Of a stretch of DNA of 64,000 nt, positions 43,256-52,559 are shown one piece after another. Under the pieces are notes generated by a model. The model made no database searches, was not told the origin of the DNA, and saw only the letters and a program-made list of their open reading frames with translations. The first letter of the stretch is position 1. Each line of letters begins with the position of its first letter. This DNA comes from Magnetococcales bacterium (GTDB taxonomy: Bacteria; Pseudomonadota; Magnetococcia; Magnetococcales; Magnetaquicoccaceae). The position numbers and the translations under genes are program-made. The DNA lies in contig JAANAU010000006.1 of assembly GCA_011089965.1 (NCBI GenBank), positions 1-64,000 on the forward strand, in the 5' to 3' direction.

Positions 43256-43651
43256 TCAGGCAGCGGCGGCTATCGGGTCGAGTTCATCATCCAGATCAAT
43301 CGGATCCGGAAGGGAGACCCCGGCCCGTCCGGCCTGCCGCCTGGAAGAGGGACCGATGCACACCTTCAGACGCTCCTCCAGACGATTCAAGGCCCACTTG
43401 GGATCGATATTGACCAAAGAACAGATCCAGTTGAAAGAACCCGGCTCCATGGAAGAGGAGTGGAACCATTTCCGCAACGTGCGGTAGTCATAGCGGAACA
43501 CCGGGTCTTCCATCACTGCCGGATCCTGACGATACCGCTCCAAAGCCACCAGGTCTCGTACGGCCCGATCCATGACCGCCATCCACAGATGGGTATCGTT
43601 GTTGTCCACAGCTGGCTCATGCAACAGTTCTGACACCACCGATTTATTCAT
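43256..43651 (-). CDS. Hypothetical protein
   Basis: A 131-residue soluble protein from ATG 43651, with GGGAGAG 8 bp upstream. Part of the sequence (YRQDPAVMEDPVFRYDYRTL, then RKWFHSSSMEPGSFNWIC) recalls small proteins with an FxWIC-type helix-turn motif (FNWICSLVNIDP) seen near regulators, but I cannot name the family. The C-terminus is Pro/Asp-rich. It has its own terminator and is divergent from cheA with a 406-bp gap. Function unknown. Confidence 0.68.
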   Translation of the reverse strand: MNKSVVSELLHEPAVDNNDTHLWMAVMDRAVRDLVALERYRQDPAVMEDPVFRYDYRTLRKWFHSSSMEPGSFNWICSLVNIDPKWALNRLEERLKVCIGPSSRRQAGRAGVSLPDPIDLDDELDPIAAAA

Positions 43652-44057
43652 AATGCAACTCTCCCTGTTTGCCCAAAGGCCCGTATGATGATTTATAAGG
43701 AGAAAACGCCAAAACCTGACGCTTTGGCACGGCAAGTCCCTGCTTCCGGCCTCCCATTGCAACCCAGTGCTGACCAGGAATGCACCCACCCGGTCGAGTC
43801 CCGCCCCATTTGTAACATAGAGTAAATGGGAAAAATGCACTCAAAGCGCGTCAATCATAGCTGAATCGATGCAAAAATGATATAGAAATTTTCGCTGCGT
43901 TCCATTTTCACCCGGGTCTGGCGTAAACAGGGGGATTTCTCCCCGGTCCAACTTGATTTCTCCGGTGGAATCCCGATACACTGTATAGGGCTGTGCCAGT
44001 GGGCATGGTCCGTAACCATCCGTAACACATGTCGCGCGTTCAGGGGAACATTTCGTC
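43652..44057. promoter_or_regulatory. Divergent upstream region of cheA and the hypothetical gene
   Basis: 406 bp without a supported gene. A candidate sigma-70 promoter for cheA lies at 43953-43982 (TTGATT, 18 bp, TACACT). The rest contains short inverted repeats (for example ggggga/tcccc) but no regulator site I can name. Alternative open frames antisense to cheA have no coding support. Confidence 0.4.
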
Positions 44058-47000
44058 ATGGCCGAGGAAGATGATGAACTATTGGGCATGTTCGTGCAGG
44101 AAGCCACCGAGCATCTGGAGACCATTGAGCCGGATCTGTTGACCCTGGAGGAGCGTGGCGACAATACCGATCCGGAGATCATCAACCGGCTGTTCCGCAG
44201 CGTCCACTCGATCAAGGGGTCGGCAGGCTTTTTCGGGCTGTCCAGCATCACCAAGCTGAGCCATACCATGGAGAACCTGCTCGGCAAGGTCCGGGACAAG
44301 TCCATGTCGGTATCGCCTGCTGTCACGGACAGCCTGCTCTCCGGGCTGGACAAGCTGCAAACGATGATCCACGACGTTTCCGCCAGCGAATCGGTGGATG
44401 CCAGCGAACAGATCGCCACCATCCAGGCCATTCTGGAAGGGAGTGGCGTTGCTCCGGCAGCCAAACCTGCCGCTGCACCCCCGCCGCCACCACCCAAGGC
44501 TGAACCGGCGCCAGCACCCGAACCGGTCGCAGAAGAGGAGCCGGAGGCTGCCGCTGCACCTGCCCCGGCCCCGGCAGAGACCAAAAAACCGGTCACGATC
44601 AAAACCTTCGACTTGCAGAAGTATCCCGAGGCCATCTCCGATGCCGTGACCCACGGACGCCGTTTCTTCTCCATTGCCCTGGATCTTCCTGCCGGCAAGG
44701 ACGAACGGGTGGATCTGTTCAACACCACCAAATCCCTGATGGAGTCGGTCGGATCGATCATTGCCACGGATCCTCCGTTCCAATCCAACAAGGAGCTGGA
44801 GGGGGTCTCGGCCACCAGTCTGTCGATTCTGCTCTCCACCGTACTGGAAGATGATCTGCTGCTCTCTCTGTTGCAGGTTGCACCGGATCACATCCAGAAG
44901 CAGTCCATCCCCTCCGGTGCAGCCCAGGCGGCCATGACGCGCAAATCCGCCGCTCCGGCAACCGCTGTTGCGGTCAGCCGCCCGCAGGATGACGATGACG
45001 ATGATGACGACAACGGTCAAAGACAAAAGGCACCGCACACCCCGCGTCTGAGAAAACCCAGATATGCCCCGACTGCCAAACGGGGTGCTGCTGCCAAACC
45101 CGGCGCCCCGGCCAGCAAAAGCTCCAGCCCCACGGTCGAAGAGACCTTGCGGGTGAGCGTGTCGCTTCTGGATGAGCTGATCAACAACGCCGGTGAGCTG
45201 GTTCTGGCCAGAAATCAGCTATCCCGGGCCGCTGTGGAGGTTCAGGCCAAATTCCCCCACTTCGGACCGCTGGTGCAGAATCTGGACTCCATTACCAGCC
45301 GCATCCAGGAACGGGTCATGCAGGCCCGCATGCAACCGGTTTCGGTGGTTTTCAACAAATTTCCCCGCATTGTGCGCGATCTGGCCCACAAACTCGGAAA
45401 AAAGATCGATCTGGAGCTGCGCGGCGGCGATGTGGATCTGGACAAGTCGGTGATCGAGCATCTCTCCGATCCTTTGACCCACATGATCCGCAACGTGGCC
45501 GACCACGCCATCGAAATGCCCCAGGACCGTCTGGCCAACAACAAACCGGAAGCCGGACAGGTGGAGCTGGCTGCCTACCATGAAAATGGCATGGTGAACA
45601 TCTCCCTGGCAGACGACGGTGGTGGCATTGATGCCGAACGGGTCAAGGCCAAAGCCCTGGAGCGGGGTCTGATCACCGAACGCCAGGCCGACACCATGAG
45701 CGAAGAGGATGCATTGGATCTGATCTTTGCCCCGGGCTTTTCCATGGCCAAAAAGATCTCCGACGTGTCTGGCCGTGGCGTGGGCATGGACGTGGTGCGC
45801 ACCAACATCGAAAAGCTGGGTGGTACGGTCCAGATCCACTCCAAAGTCGGCAAAGGGACCACCATCATCCTCAAGCTCCCTTTGACCCTGGCCATCATTC
45901 CGGCCATGATCGTTTCGGCAGGCAATCAACGTTTTGCCATTCCGGAGATCGGTCTGGTGGAGATCGTGCGCGTGGCCGAATCCGACCGCGCCCAGCAGAT
46001 CGAGATCGTCGGCAATGCCCCGGTTTTGCGGTTGCGCAACATGCTGTTGCCTCTGGTCGATCTGACCGATGTGCTCAACATCCCCCGGGTGCGCAGCGAT
46101 GGCAATGGCCATGAACGCCGCGAACGGCTTTCGGACCGACGCTCCAATGCCAAGAAAACCCAGGAGATGACCCTCAACGGTTACAGCAACGGCAACGGCA
46201 ATGGCAATGGCGAGCGCCGCGACCAACCGAGCGACCGCCGCGATCCCCACTCTCTGGTCGCCTATGTGATGGTGCTCAATGTGGGTGGCAACGAGTTCGG
46301 CATGGTGGTGGACGAGGTGCTTGACAGCGAAGAGATCGTGGTGAAACCCTTGCCCGCCTTTTTCAAGGACAACCCGTGCTTTTCGGCAACGACCATTCTG
46401 GGTGACGGCAGCGTCTCATTGATCATCGACTATGCCGGCCTCATGGAGCAGGCCCAGATCAACTTCAGCAACGTGGAACGGGCCACGCGCATGGATCTGG
46501 ACGAAGAGCGCCGGGCTGCTCTGCGGGAGCGTCAGAACATCATCCTGCTGGAGACCGGCACCGGACTCATCATGGGCATTGTCCACAGCATGGTGCGGCG
46601 TGTGGAGAAGATCTCCCCGAAACTCCTCGATACCATTGGCGGACTCCCCTATGTCCGTTACGACGGCAAGACCTTCCGTGCCATCTATCCGGACCACGTC
46701 CTGGGACTGGAAGGGATGGGGTTGTCCCGCAACCACTCGGAGAGCGAAGAGGAAGAGGATCTCAATCTCTGCATGGTGGTGCCCAACATTCCGGACATTC
46801 AGGCCGGTTTGATCTTTTCGCGCATTCTGGACACCCGCGAGACCAACATCGATCTGGACTGTCGGGCCATTCAAGCCCCTGGCCTGTTCGGATCCGCTCA
46901 GATCGACGACCGGGTGGTTTTGTTCCCGGATGTCAATGCAGTTTTTGAGATGGCCGGAATCCGTCCGCCGTGGCTGCCGCCCCAGGTGGAAGGCTCCGGG

Positions 47001-47357
47001 TTCCGCGCCCTGGTCGTGGACGACACTCCGTTCTTGCGGGTACTCACCAGCAACTACCTCAGCTCTGTGGGCTTTGAGGTGGATCAGGCCGAAGATGGTC
47101 AGGCAGCCATCGGCATGCTCAACCGTGGGGATTACGACCTGTTGGTGACCGATCTCAACATGCCGGTCATGGATGGTTTTGAACTGGCCAATGAACTGAA
47201 TGGCACGCCGCATGCGGAGATTCCGATGATTGCCACCACCTCCTCGATCTCTTCGGAGTTGGAGGATCGGTGTACCCGGGCCGGATTTGTCAGTTGCGTG
47301 CCGGCCATCGACAAAAACCGGCTGCTCAAGGTGGTCTCCACCCTGCGCGCCCGTTGA
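44058..47357 (+). CDS. cheA: Hybrid chemotaxis histidine kinase CheA with C-terminal receiver
   Basis: The 1099-residue protein has, in order: P1/Hpt with phospho-His50 (FRSVHSIKGSAGF), a Pro/Ala-rich linker (about 130-190), an acidic linker (DDDDDDD near 315), dimerisation and HATPase domains (about 360-600), a CheW-like region split by an Asn/Gly-rich insertion (about 690-720), a second CheW-like part, and a receiver (about 983-1099) with acceptor Asp in LVTDLNMP. The N-box reads NVADHAIE rather than the usual DHGIE. The G1 box DDGGGID and G2 box GRGVGMDVV are intact. A multi-domain CheA like those of FrzE/PilL type systems. Confidence 0.93.
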   Translation: MAEEDDELLGMFVQEATEHLETIEPDLLTLEERGDNTDPEIINRLFRSVHSIKGSAGFFGLSSITKLSHTMENLLGKVRDKSMSVSPAVTDSLLSGLDKLQTMIHDVSASESVDASEQIATIQAILEGSGVAPAAKPAAAPPPPPPKAEPAPAPEPVAEEEPEAAAAPAPAPAETKKPVTIKTFDLQKYPEAISDAVTHGRRFFSIALDLPAGKDERVDLFNTTKSLMESVGSIIATDPPFQSNKELEGVSATSLSILLSTVLEDDLLLSLLQVAPDHIQKQSIPSGAAQAAMTRKSAAPATAVAVSRPQDDDDDDDDNGQRQKAPHTPRLRKPRYAPTAKRGAAAKPGAPASKSSSPTVEETLRVSVSLLDELINNAGELVLARNQLSRAAVEVQAKFPHFGPLVQNLDSITSRIQERVMQARMQPVSVVFNKFPRIVRDLAHKLGKKIDLELRGGDVDLDKSVIEHLSDPLTHMIRNVADHAIEMPQDRLANNKPEAGQVELAAYHENGMVNISLADDGGGIDAERVKAKALERGLITERQADTMSEEDALDLIFAPGFSMAKKISDVSGRGVGMDVVRTNIEKLGGTVQIHSKVGKGTTIILKLPLTLAIIPAMIVSAGNQRFAIPEIGLVEIVRVAESDRAQQIEIVGNAPVLRLRNMLLPLVDLTDVLNIPRVRSDGNGHERRERLSDRRSNAKKTQEMTLNGYSNGNGNGNGERRDQPSDRRDPHSLVAYVMVLNVGGNEFGMVVDEVLDSEEIVVKPLPAFFKDNPCFSATTILGDGSVSLIIDYAGLMEQAQINFSNVERATRMDLDEERRAALRERQNIILLETGTGLIMGIVHSMVRRVEKISPKLLDTIGGLPYVRYDGKTFRAIYPDHVLGLEGMGLSRNHSESEEEEDLNLCMVVPNIPDIQAGLIFSRILDTRETNIDLDCRAIQAPGLFGSAQIDDRVVLFPDVNAVFEMAGIRPPWLPPQVEGSGFRALVVDDTPFLRVLTSNYLSSVGFEVDQAEDGQAAIGMLNRGDYDLLVTDLNMPVMDGFELANELNGTPHAEIPMIATTSSISSELEDRCTRAGFVSCVPAIDKNRLLKVVSTLRAR

Positions 47358-47401
47358 CGCTTTGACACCGTGCAACAAGAACCGCCGGAGTAATGTTAGC
47401 C

Positions 47402-47896
47402 ATGCTTGTCAGTACCTTCACCCTGGGGGATCTCTATCTGGGAATCGATATTCTCTTGGTGCGCGAGATCAACCGTTCCATGGAGTGTACCCCGGTTCCC
47501 GGATCTCCGGACTACATCCGTGGGATGTTGAACATTCGCGGACGGGTCATCACCCTCTTTGATCTCAAGAGTCGGCTCTGCTGGTCCAAGCCAGATACCA
47601 GCACCGAGACCCGTGGCAAGCAGTACAACGTCATCATGAAAACCCGTGACGAGGTACTCAAAATCAACCACGAACTGGCCATGACCAAGTGTCCCTGGGA
47701 AGATCCGGTAGGGCTGGCCGTGGACCAACTCGGAGATGTGCGCGATATCGTGGATGACAACATCCTGCCCCCTCCGGCCAATCTGACCGGCATTTCGGCA
47801 GATTTTGTCCATGGTGTGGTGGAATTTGAACGCAACCTGCTGATCATTCTCGACGTGGCAACGGTGCTGGGATTGAACAACCAGGCGACCAGTTGA
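47402..47896 (+). CDS. cheW: CheW-like adaptor protein
   Basis: Couples receptors to CheA. The 164-residue product has [38 protein letters not shown] with FDLKSRL and a C-terminal [20 protein letters not shown], the two halves of the CheW fold. The ATG at 47402 has GGAG 11 bp upstream; ATG 47393 is also in frame but only 2 bp from the ribosome site. Starts 44 bp after cheA. Confidence 0.92.
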   Translation: MLVSTFTLGDLYLGIDILLVREINRSMECTPVPGSPDYIRGMLNIRGRVITLFDLKSRLCWSKPDTSTETRGKQYNVIMKTRDEVLKINHELAMTKCPWEDPVGLAVDQLGDVRDIVDDNILPPPANLTGISADFVHGVVEFERNLLIILDVATVLGLNNQATS

Positions 47897-47903
47897 CCAT
47901 TCC

Positions 47904-48875
47904 ATGACCAGCCGGGACGAACAGTTGCTCCGGGAGATTCGTGCAGAGGTCAAGCGCGAAATCGACAGTGTGCGCCATGAAATGGAGCAGATTCGCTCTT
48001 TGGTGCAGGATGCCATTGTCAAGCTGACCGACAGTTTCAATGGGTTGCGCGACAAGTCGAATGATCAGCATCAACTGGTGGCCTCGTTGACCTCCTCCAT
48101 GGATGTGGCCAAAGATACGGATGAAGGCAAAATCAGCATTCGCAAGTTTGTCTCTGAAACCGACAAGATCTTGCGCACCTTTGTGGATCACATCATTCTG
48201 GTCAGCCGCCAAAGCATGGAGATGGTCCATCGTGTGGATGCACTGGCCGGTCAGATGTACGAGGTGGTGACGCTGATCAAGGATATCAACGGTATTGCCG
48301 AGCAGACCCATGTATTGTCTCTGAACGCGCGCATCGTGGCTGCGCGCGCAGGACAGGCCGGACGCGCCTTTGCCGTGGTGGCTGACGAGGTGCGCAAACT
48401 GGCGAGCAACTCGCACGATTTCAGCGGCAAGATCAGCGAAGTGATTGATCATGCGCGCGAAAACATCCTGGCCACCAAAGAGATCATCGAACTCATGGCC
48501 TCCAAGGATATGAGCTTTGCCATCGAATCCAAAGGGCGGGTGGATTACATGATGGAAGAGGTCAATGAAATCGACCGCTTTACAACTGAAACCATTGGCA
48601 AGGTCTCAGAGATTACGGATGAAATCAACATGCGGGTTGGCATTGCCGTGATGTCTTTGCAATTTGAAGACATGGTGACACAATTGACCCAAAGCATGGA
48701 GCGCAAATTTCTGGTTTTGGAGCAGGTGGTCACGCTGTTGCCCACCGAATATGATGAGCAGCGCGCCCAACAGATGCGCGCGGCATTGGAAGAGCAGGTG
48801 GAACGGTTCAATGTTGCCGACCGCCAGGCTGTGCAGCAGACCAACATGGACGAAGGTGGCATTGAGCTGTTCTAA
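47904..48875 (+). CDS. Soluble methyl-accepting chemotaxis protein-like transducer
   Basis: The 323-residue helical protein has the receptor hairpin tip in degenerate form ([20 protein letters not shown], then [20 protein letters not shown] with KLASNS). No transmembrane helix, HAMP or periplasmic domain is present. Asn-Ala substitutions ([12 protein letters not shown] for LNAAIEAARAGE) suggest altered methylation. The coiled coil continues to about residue 290. Lies 7 bp after cheW. Confidence 0.88.
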   Translation: MTSRDEQLLREIRAEVKREIDSVRHEMEQIRSLVQDAIVKLTDSFNGLRDKSNDQHQLVASLTSSMDVAKDTDEGKISIRKFVSETDKILRTFVDHIILVSRQSMEMVHRVDALAGQMYEVVTLIKDINGIAEQTHVLSLNARIVAARAGQAGRAFAVVADEVRKLASNSHDFSGKISEVIDHARENILATKEIIELMASKDMSFAIESKGRVDYMMEEVNEIDRFTTETIGKVSEITDEINMRVGIAVMSLQFEDMVTQLTQSMERKFLVLEQVVTLLPTEYDEQRAQQMRAALEEQVERFNVADRQAVQQTNMDEGGIELF

Positions 48876-48899
48876 TCGTGTTCGACCCTGCTTGACAGG

Positions 48900-49189
48900 A
48901 GAGTGTTTGGTGATTCCTGGAGCCTCTTCACAGGTATCCAAGTATTGAAAAAAAAAGAGGGGGTCTGGGGGATTCATCCCCCAGGGTTTTAATGTTTTCA
49001 TGTTTTAATGTTAAAAAAAATAATTTATCAATATTTTTTGATTAAAAGATTAAAAGATTAAAAGATTAAAAGATTAAAAATCCCAGGGGTTTCACCCCTG
49101 GACCCCACCAGGGGGGTAACCCCCCTGGACCCCTGATGATGGTGTGTCTCTCTCGGTCGGAATTTTAAGAGAAACACCAAACAGCCTCT
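48900..49189. repeat. MITE-like palindromic element, copy C
   Basis: A 290-bp copy inserted 25 bp after the transducer stop. Left end gtgtttggtgattcctg (48902-48918) pairs with the right end caccaaacagcctct. It carries the gggggattcatccccc hairpin followed by TTTT, then an AT-rich core with five tandem gattaaaa units (49050-49080) and the two GC hairpins. The gagagtgtttgg left end has lost two bases relative to copy A. Confidence 0.8.
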
Positions 49190-49217
49190 AAACCAACTCT
49201 GAAGACAGGAGAACGAT

Positions 49218-49532
49218 ATGTCTGGAACCATCAACGTCAGCCGTCATGACAAAGAAACCGTCATCAGCGTCAAAGGACGTTTCAACTTTGAAATGCACTC
49301 CCAATTTCGCGCAGCCTATCAGAACGACTCCGGAGAAGACAACCAGGGCAGACGGTTCGTGATCGATCTGGCAGGAACCGAATACATCGACTCATCAGCC
49401 CTGGGCATGCTGCTGCTGCTGCGCGAAGAGGCCGGCGCCAATGAATCCGACATCGAAATCATCAACACCCGTCCAGAAATCCGCAAAATCCTGGAGACTG
49501 CCAACTTTCAACGCTTGTTCAAGATCGCCTGA
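49218..49532 (+). CDS. STAS-domain anti-sigma factor antagonist
   Basis: The 104-residue product is a single STAS domain: TVISVKGRFNFEMHSQF, FVIDLAGTEYIDSSALGMLL and ITRPEIRKILETANFQRLF-like text. The phosphorylatable Ser is in YIDSSALG (Ser59/60). With the following receiver-PP2C-HATPase gene it forms a partner switch like HsbA/HsbR of Pseudomonas, which ties sigma-factor control to motility. A GGAG site precedes the ATG. Confidence 0.9.
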   Translation: MSGTINVSRHDKETVISVKGRFNFEMHSQFRAAYQNDSGEDNQGRRFVIDLAGTEYIDSSALGMLLLLREEAGANESDIEIINTRPEIRKILETANFQRLFKIA

Positions 49533-49556
49533 AACCACGATCATCCTTGTGCATGC

Positions 49557-51269
49557 ATGAAGATCCTGATCGTCGATGACGACCCGATCAACCGAACCAT
49601 TCTGCAACGGTTGCTGGGCAAAGAAGGACATGAAGTCATCACAGCCGACAATGGCCGCGATGGTGTAGACGGTTATGTCCGCCATGAACCAGACCTGGTG
49701 CTCATGGATATCCGCATGCCCGGCATGAACGGCTATGAAGCGGCACGAGAAATCAAATCGCTCCATGCCACACGCTTTACGCCGATCATCTTTCTGACAG
49801 CAGTCACGGACGACGAAGGACTGGTGCAATGCATCGATGCCGGTGGAGATGATTTCCTCACCAAACCCTTCAACCGCACCATTTTGCAGGCCAAAATCGG
49901 AGCCATGGAACGAATCCGTCAACTCCATGCCCGGCTGACCCTGCAAAAGGAAGAACTGGAACAACATCAGGAACGGGTCCATCAGGAACTGGAAGTGGGA
50001 CGCCACATCTTCTCCCACATCGTGAGCGCAGGCCATTTGCAGGATGCACCATGTCTGAACCACTGGACCTCGCCCATGACCCTGTTCAACGGCGATCTGC
50101 TGGTGGCCAGCTATAATCCAGCAGGAGGACTGCACATCATGCTGGGAGACTTTACCGGTCACGGACTGTCCGCTGCGGTGGCGGCCATGCCAGTGGCCGA
50201 CATCTTTTACGACATGACCGCACAAGGCTTTTCCATCGGCGATCTGGCAGAAGCCATGAATGTCAAACTGCTCTCGATCATGCCGCGCCGCATGTTCTGT
50301 GCTGCCTGCCTGATCGAAGTGGATCATCGCCAGAAAAGCATCAATATCTGGAATGGCGGCCTGCCGGATGTGTTGATTGCCGATGAATCAGGCCGTCTTG
50401 TACAACGGGTTGTCTCCAGCCGCATGCCCTTGGGTATTGCACGCATGACACGCGAAGACCGCAAGGTGGAAATTCTGGAGATGCGACCAGGATTCCGGGT
50501 TTTCCTGCTGTCGGACGGTGTGACCGAAGCAACGGCCCCGGATGGAAGCATGTATGGTGTGGAGCGTCTGGAAAGCCACTTTGACGGTCACCACCCACCC
50601 GAACGACTGTTCGAGACCATTCTGAAAGATCTGGAACAGTTTCGCGGCAATGCCGAACAGTCGGACGACATCAGCCTGCTGGAGATCGTCTGCGACCGGG
50701 CGAGCGAAGAACCGAAAGGTGTGGAAGAGAAACGACAACGAACCGCCATTCCCCCCACCCCATGGGAGGTCAACTTCACCTTCAGCGCCCAGACGCTCAA
50801 AACCGTGGACCCTTTGCCCACGATCATTACGGCTGTGATGAACCTCCAGGCCCCGATTGGCCATCGGGAACGGCTCTACACCATCCTGGCAGAACTCTTT
50901 TCCAATGCCCTGGATCACGGTCTCCTGAAATTGGACACCCGTACCAAAAAAACCCCGGAAGGTTTCCTGCAATACTATTCCGAACGCGAAGAACGTCTGG
51001 CACGTCTCAAAGAGGGCAGCATCCGATTGGAATTGAACCACTTTCCCAGATGGAATGGCGCAACGGAAAACGAACCTTCGGGAGGAGAGATCCATATACT
51101 CATGGAAGATACGGGAGCCGGATTTGATCTCAACCAGATCCACACCCAGTTGCACGGCAACCTGGGCCACGGAGGACGCGGCATTGCCCTGGTGAAATCG
51201 CTCTGTCACTCCCTGGACTATCAGGGGCGCGGCAACTGCGCCAAGGCGGTCTATCGATGGACGGCATAG
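49557..51269 (+). CDS. Receiver - PP2C phosphatase - HATPase (anti-sigma kinase) protein
   Basis: A 570-residue three-domain protein. Receiver (1-120, Asp51 in LVLMDIRMPG), a short coiled coil (QKEELEQHQERVHQELE), a SpoIIE-type PP2C phosphatase (about 160-385: NGDLLVASYNPAGG, LGDFTGHGLSAAVAAMP, LLSDGVTEA, NAEQSDDISLLEI) and a C-terminal HATPase (LAELFSNALDHGLL, VLMEDTGAGFDL-like, GHGGRGIALVKSL). It should dephosphorylate or phosphorylate the STAS partner encoded just upstream, depending on receiver state. Confidence 0.92.
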   Translation: MKILIVDDDPINRTILQRLLGKEGHEVITADNGRDGVDGYVRHEPDLVLMDIRMPGMNGYEAAREIKSLHATRFTPIIFLTAVTDDEGLVQCIDAGGDDFLTKPFNRTILQAKIGAMERIRQLHARLTLQKEELEQHQERVHQELEVGRHIFSHIVSAGHLQDAPCLNHWTSPMTLFNGDLLVASYNPAGGLHIMLGDFTGHGLSAAVAAMPVADIFYDMTAQGFSIGDLAEAMNVKLLSIMPRRMFCAACLIEVDHRQKSINIWNGGLPDVLIADESGRLVQRVVSSRMPLGIARMTREDRKVEILEMRPGFRVFLLSDGVTEATAPDGSMYGVERLESHFDGHHPPERLFETILKDLEQFRGNAEQSDDISLLEIVCDRASEEPKGVEEKRQRTAIPPTPWEVNFTFSAQTLKTVDPLPTIITAVMNLQAPIGHRERLYTILAELFSNALDHGLLKLDTRTKKTPEGFLQYYSEREERLARLKEGSIRLELNHFPRWNGATENEPSGGEIHILMEDTGAGFDLNQIHTQLHGNLGHGGRGIALVKSLCHSLDYQGRGNCAKAVYRWTA

Positions 51270-51297
51270 ATCACATGACCAGGATGGAGCCTTAGTC

Positions 51298-52557
51298 ATG
51301 GCGGATTTTCTCAATGCCATGGTGGTGGACGATACCATCACCTACCGCATGATCATGAAAAAGGTGGCGGAAAGCATCCCCGGCATCCGGGTCACCCACA
51401 CCTCATCCAATGGCAAACTGGCCCTGGACAAGATCATTGCCCAGTTTGCCAGCAATGATCCGGAAAAACCGCATGTGGTGCTGCTGGATGTGGAGATGCC
51501 GGTCATGGATGGTCTGACCACCCTCAAGGAGCTGCGCAAACGATTCCCCAAACTGACCGTGGTCATGGTCAGCTCCACCTCCCGCGCCAATGCCAACATC
51601 ATCGTGGAGTGCCTCAATGCGGGCGCTTTGGATTTCATCACGAAACCTTTGGAAAACAATGTGGAACGGGCCAAGACCACGTTGCGTCAAAGTCTGGAGC
51701 CGATTCTGACCCTGCTGTTGCAAAACACGGACAACGAGAGTGGACCATCCGGCCAATCCGCCCCCTCTGCGGCCCACCCGGCACCCCAGACTGCCACTCC
51801 GGGTGCCGGCATGCCAGGGTATCCGACCACACGCACGGCCACGCCCCACAGTCCGTCATCGCGCCCGTCGCGCCTTGCCACCCAACCGGCGGAAGAACGG
51901 ATTGCCCATACCCTCCCCCCACCAATACAAGCCGGACCACGTGTTGCCGTCTCCTTGAAAAACGCCATTCAACCCGATCTGCTGCTGATCGGCTCTTCAA
52001 CCGGCGGACCAGCGGCATTGACCACGATCTTTTCGGTCCTGCGGGAAACACTGCCCGTGCCCACCCTGATCGTGCAACACATGCCCCCGGTCTTCACCAC
52101 CTCCCTGGCCGCCCAGTTGAGCCGCGCATCGGGATTGCCGGTCAAAGAGGCCCGGGATGACCAGACCTTGACCCCGGGCAGCGTCACCATTGCCATGGGA
52201 GGACGACATATGACCTTGCAAAATCGCGATGGAACGTTCAAACTGATTCTGAACGACGGACCCAAGGTCAATGAGTGCCGACCGGCGATTGATGTGCTGT
52301 TCATGTCTGTGGCCGCATCTTTTCATGGCAATGTTCTCAGCATCATCCTCACTGGCATGGGCAGAGATGGAACCAATGGCGTGGATGCACTGAAACGGGG
52401 AGGAAAAACCTGGTGTATCACCCAAGATCGACACTCCTGTGTGGTGTACGGCATGCCCCGCTCTGTTGAAGAGAAGGGATTGTCGGATGAATCGTTGTCC
52501 CTGGACGCCATTGGACCCAGAATCAATCAACTTTGCAACCCAGCAGCGGTCCGCTGA
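51298..52557 (+). CDS. cheB: Chemotaxis protein-glutamate methylesterase CheB
   Basis: N-terminal receiver with Asp64 (VVLLDVEMPVMDG), a long Pro/Thr/Ala-rich linker (about 145-210), and a C-terminal methylesterase: catalytic Ser in LLIGSSTGGPAAL, His in TLIVQHMPPVFTTSLAAQLS and Asp in ILTGMGRDGTNGVDALKRGG. The product is 419 residues. It demethylates or deamidates receptors. The linker is longer than in enteric CheB. Followed directly by cheR. Confidence 0.95.
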   Translation: MADFLNAMVVDDTITYRMIMKKVAESIPGIRVTHTSSNGKLALDKIIAQFASNDPEKPHVVLLDVEMPVMDGLTTLKELRKRFPKLTVVMVSSTSRANANIIVECLNAGALDFITKPLENNVERAKTTLRQSLEPILTLLLQNTDNESGPSGQSAPSAAHPAPQTATPGAGMPGYPTTRTATPHSPSSRPSRLATQPAEERIAHTLPPPIQAGPRVAVSLKNAIQPDLLLIGSSTGGPAALTTIFSVLRETLPVPTLIVQHMPPVFTTSLAAQLSRASGLPVKEARDDQTLTPGSVTIAMGGRHMTLQNRDGTFKLILNDGPKVNECRPAIDVLFMSVAASFHGNVLSIILTGMGRDGTNGVDALKRGGKTWCITQDRHSCVVYGMPRSVEEKGLSDESLSLDAIGPRINQLCNPAAVR

Positions 52558-52559
52558 CC

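Noticed and set aside
43841-44839. 332-codon minus-strand open frame opposite cheA
   Set aside because: Antisense to the CheA Hpt and linker region; low-complexity Ala/Gly/Ser composition mirrors the Pro/Ala linker.
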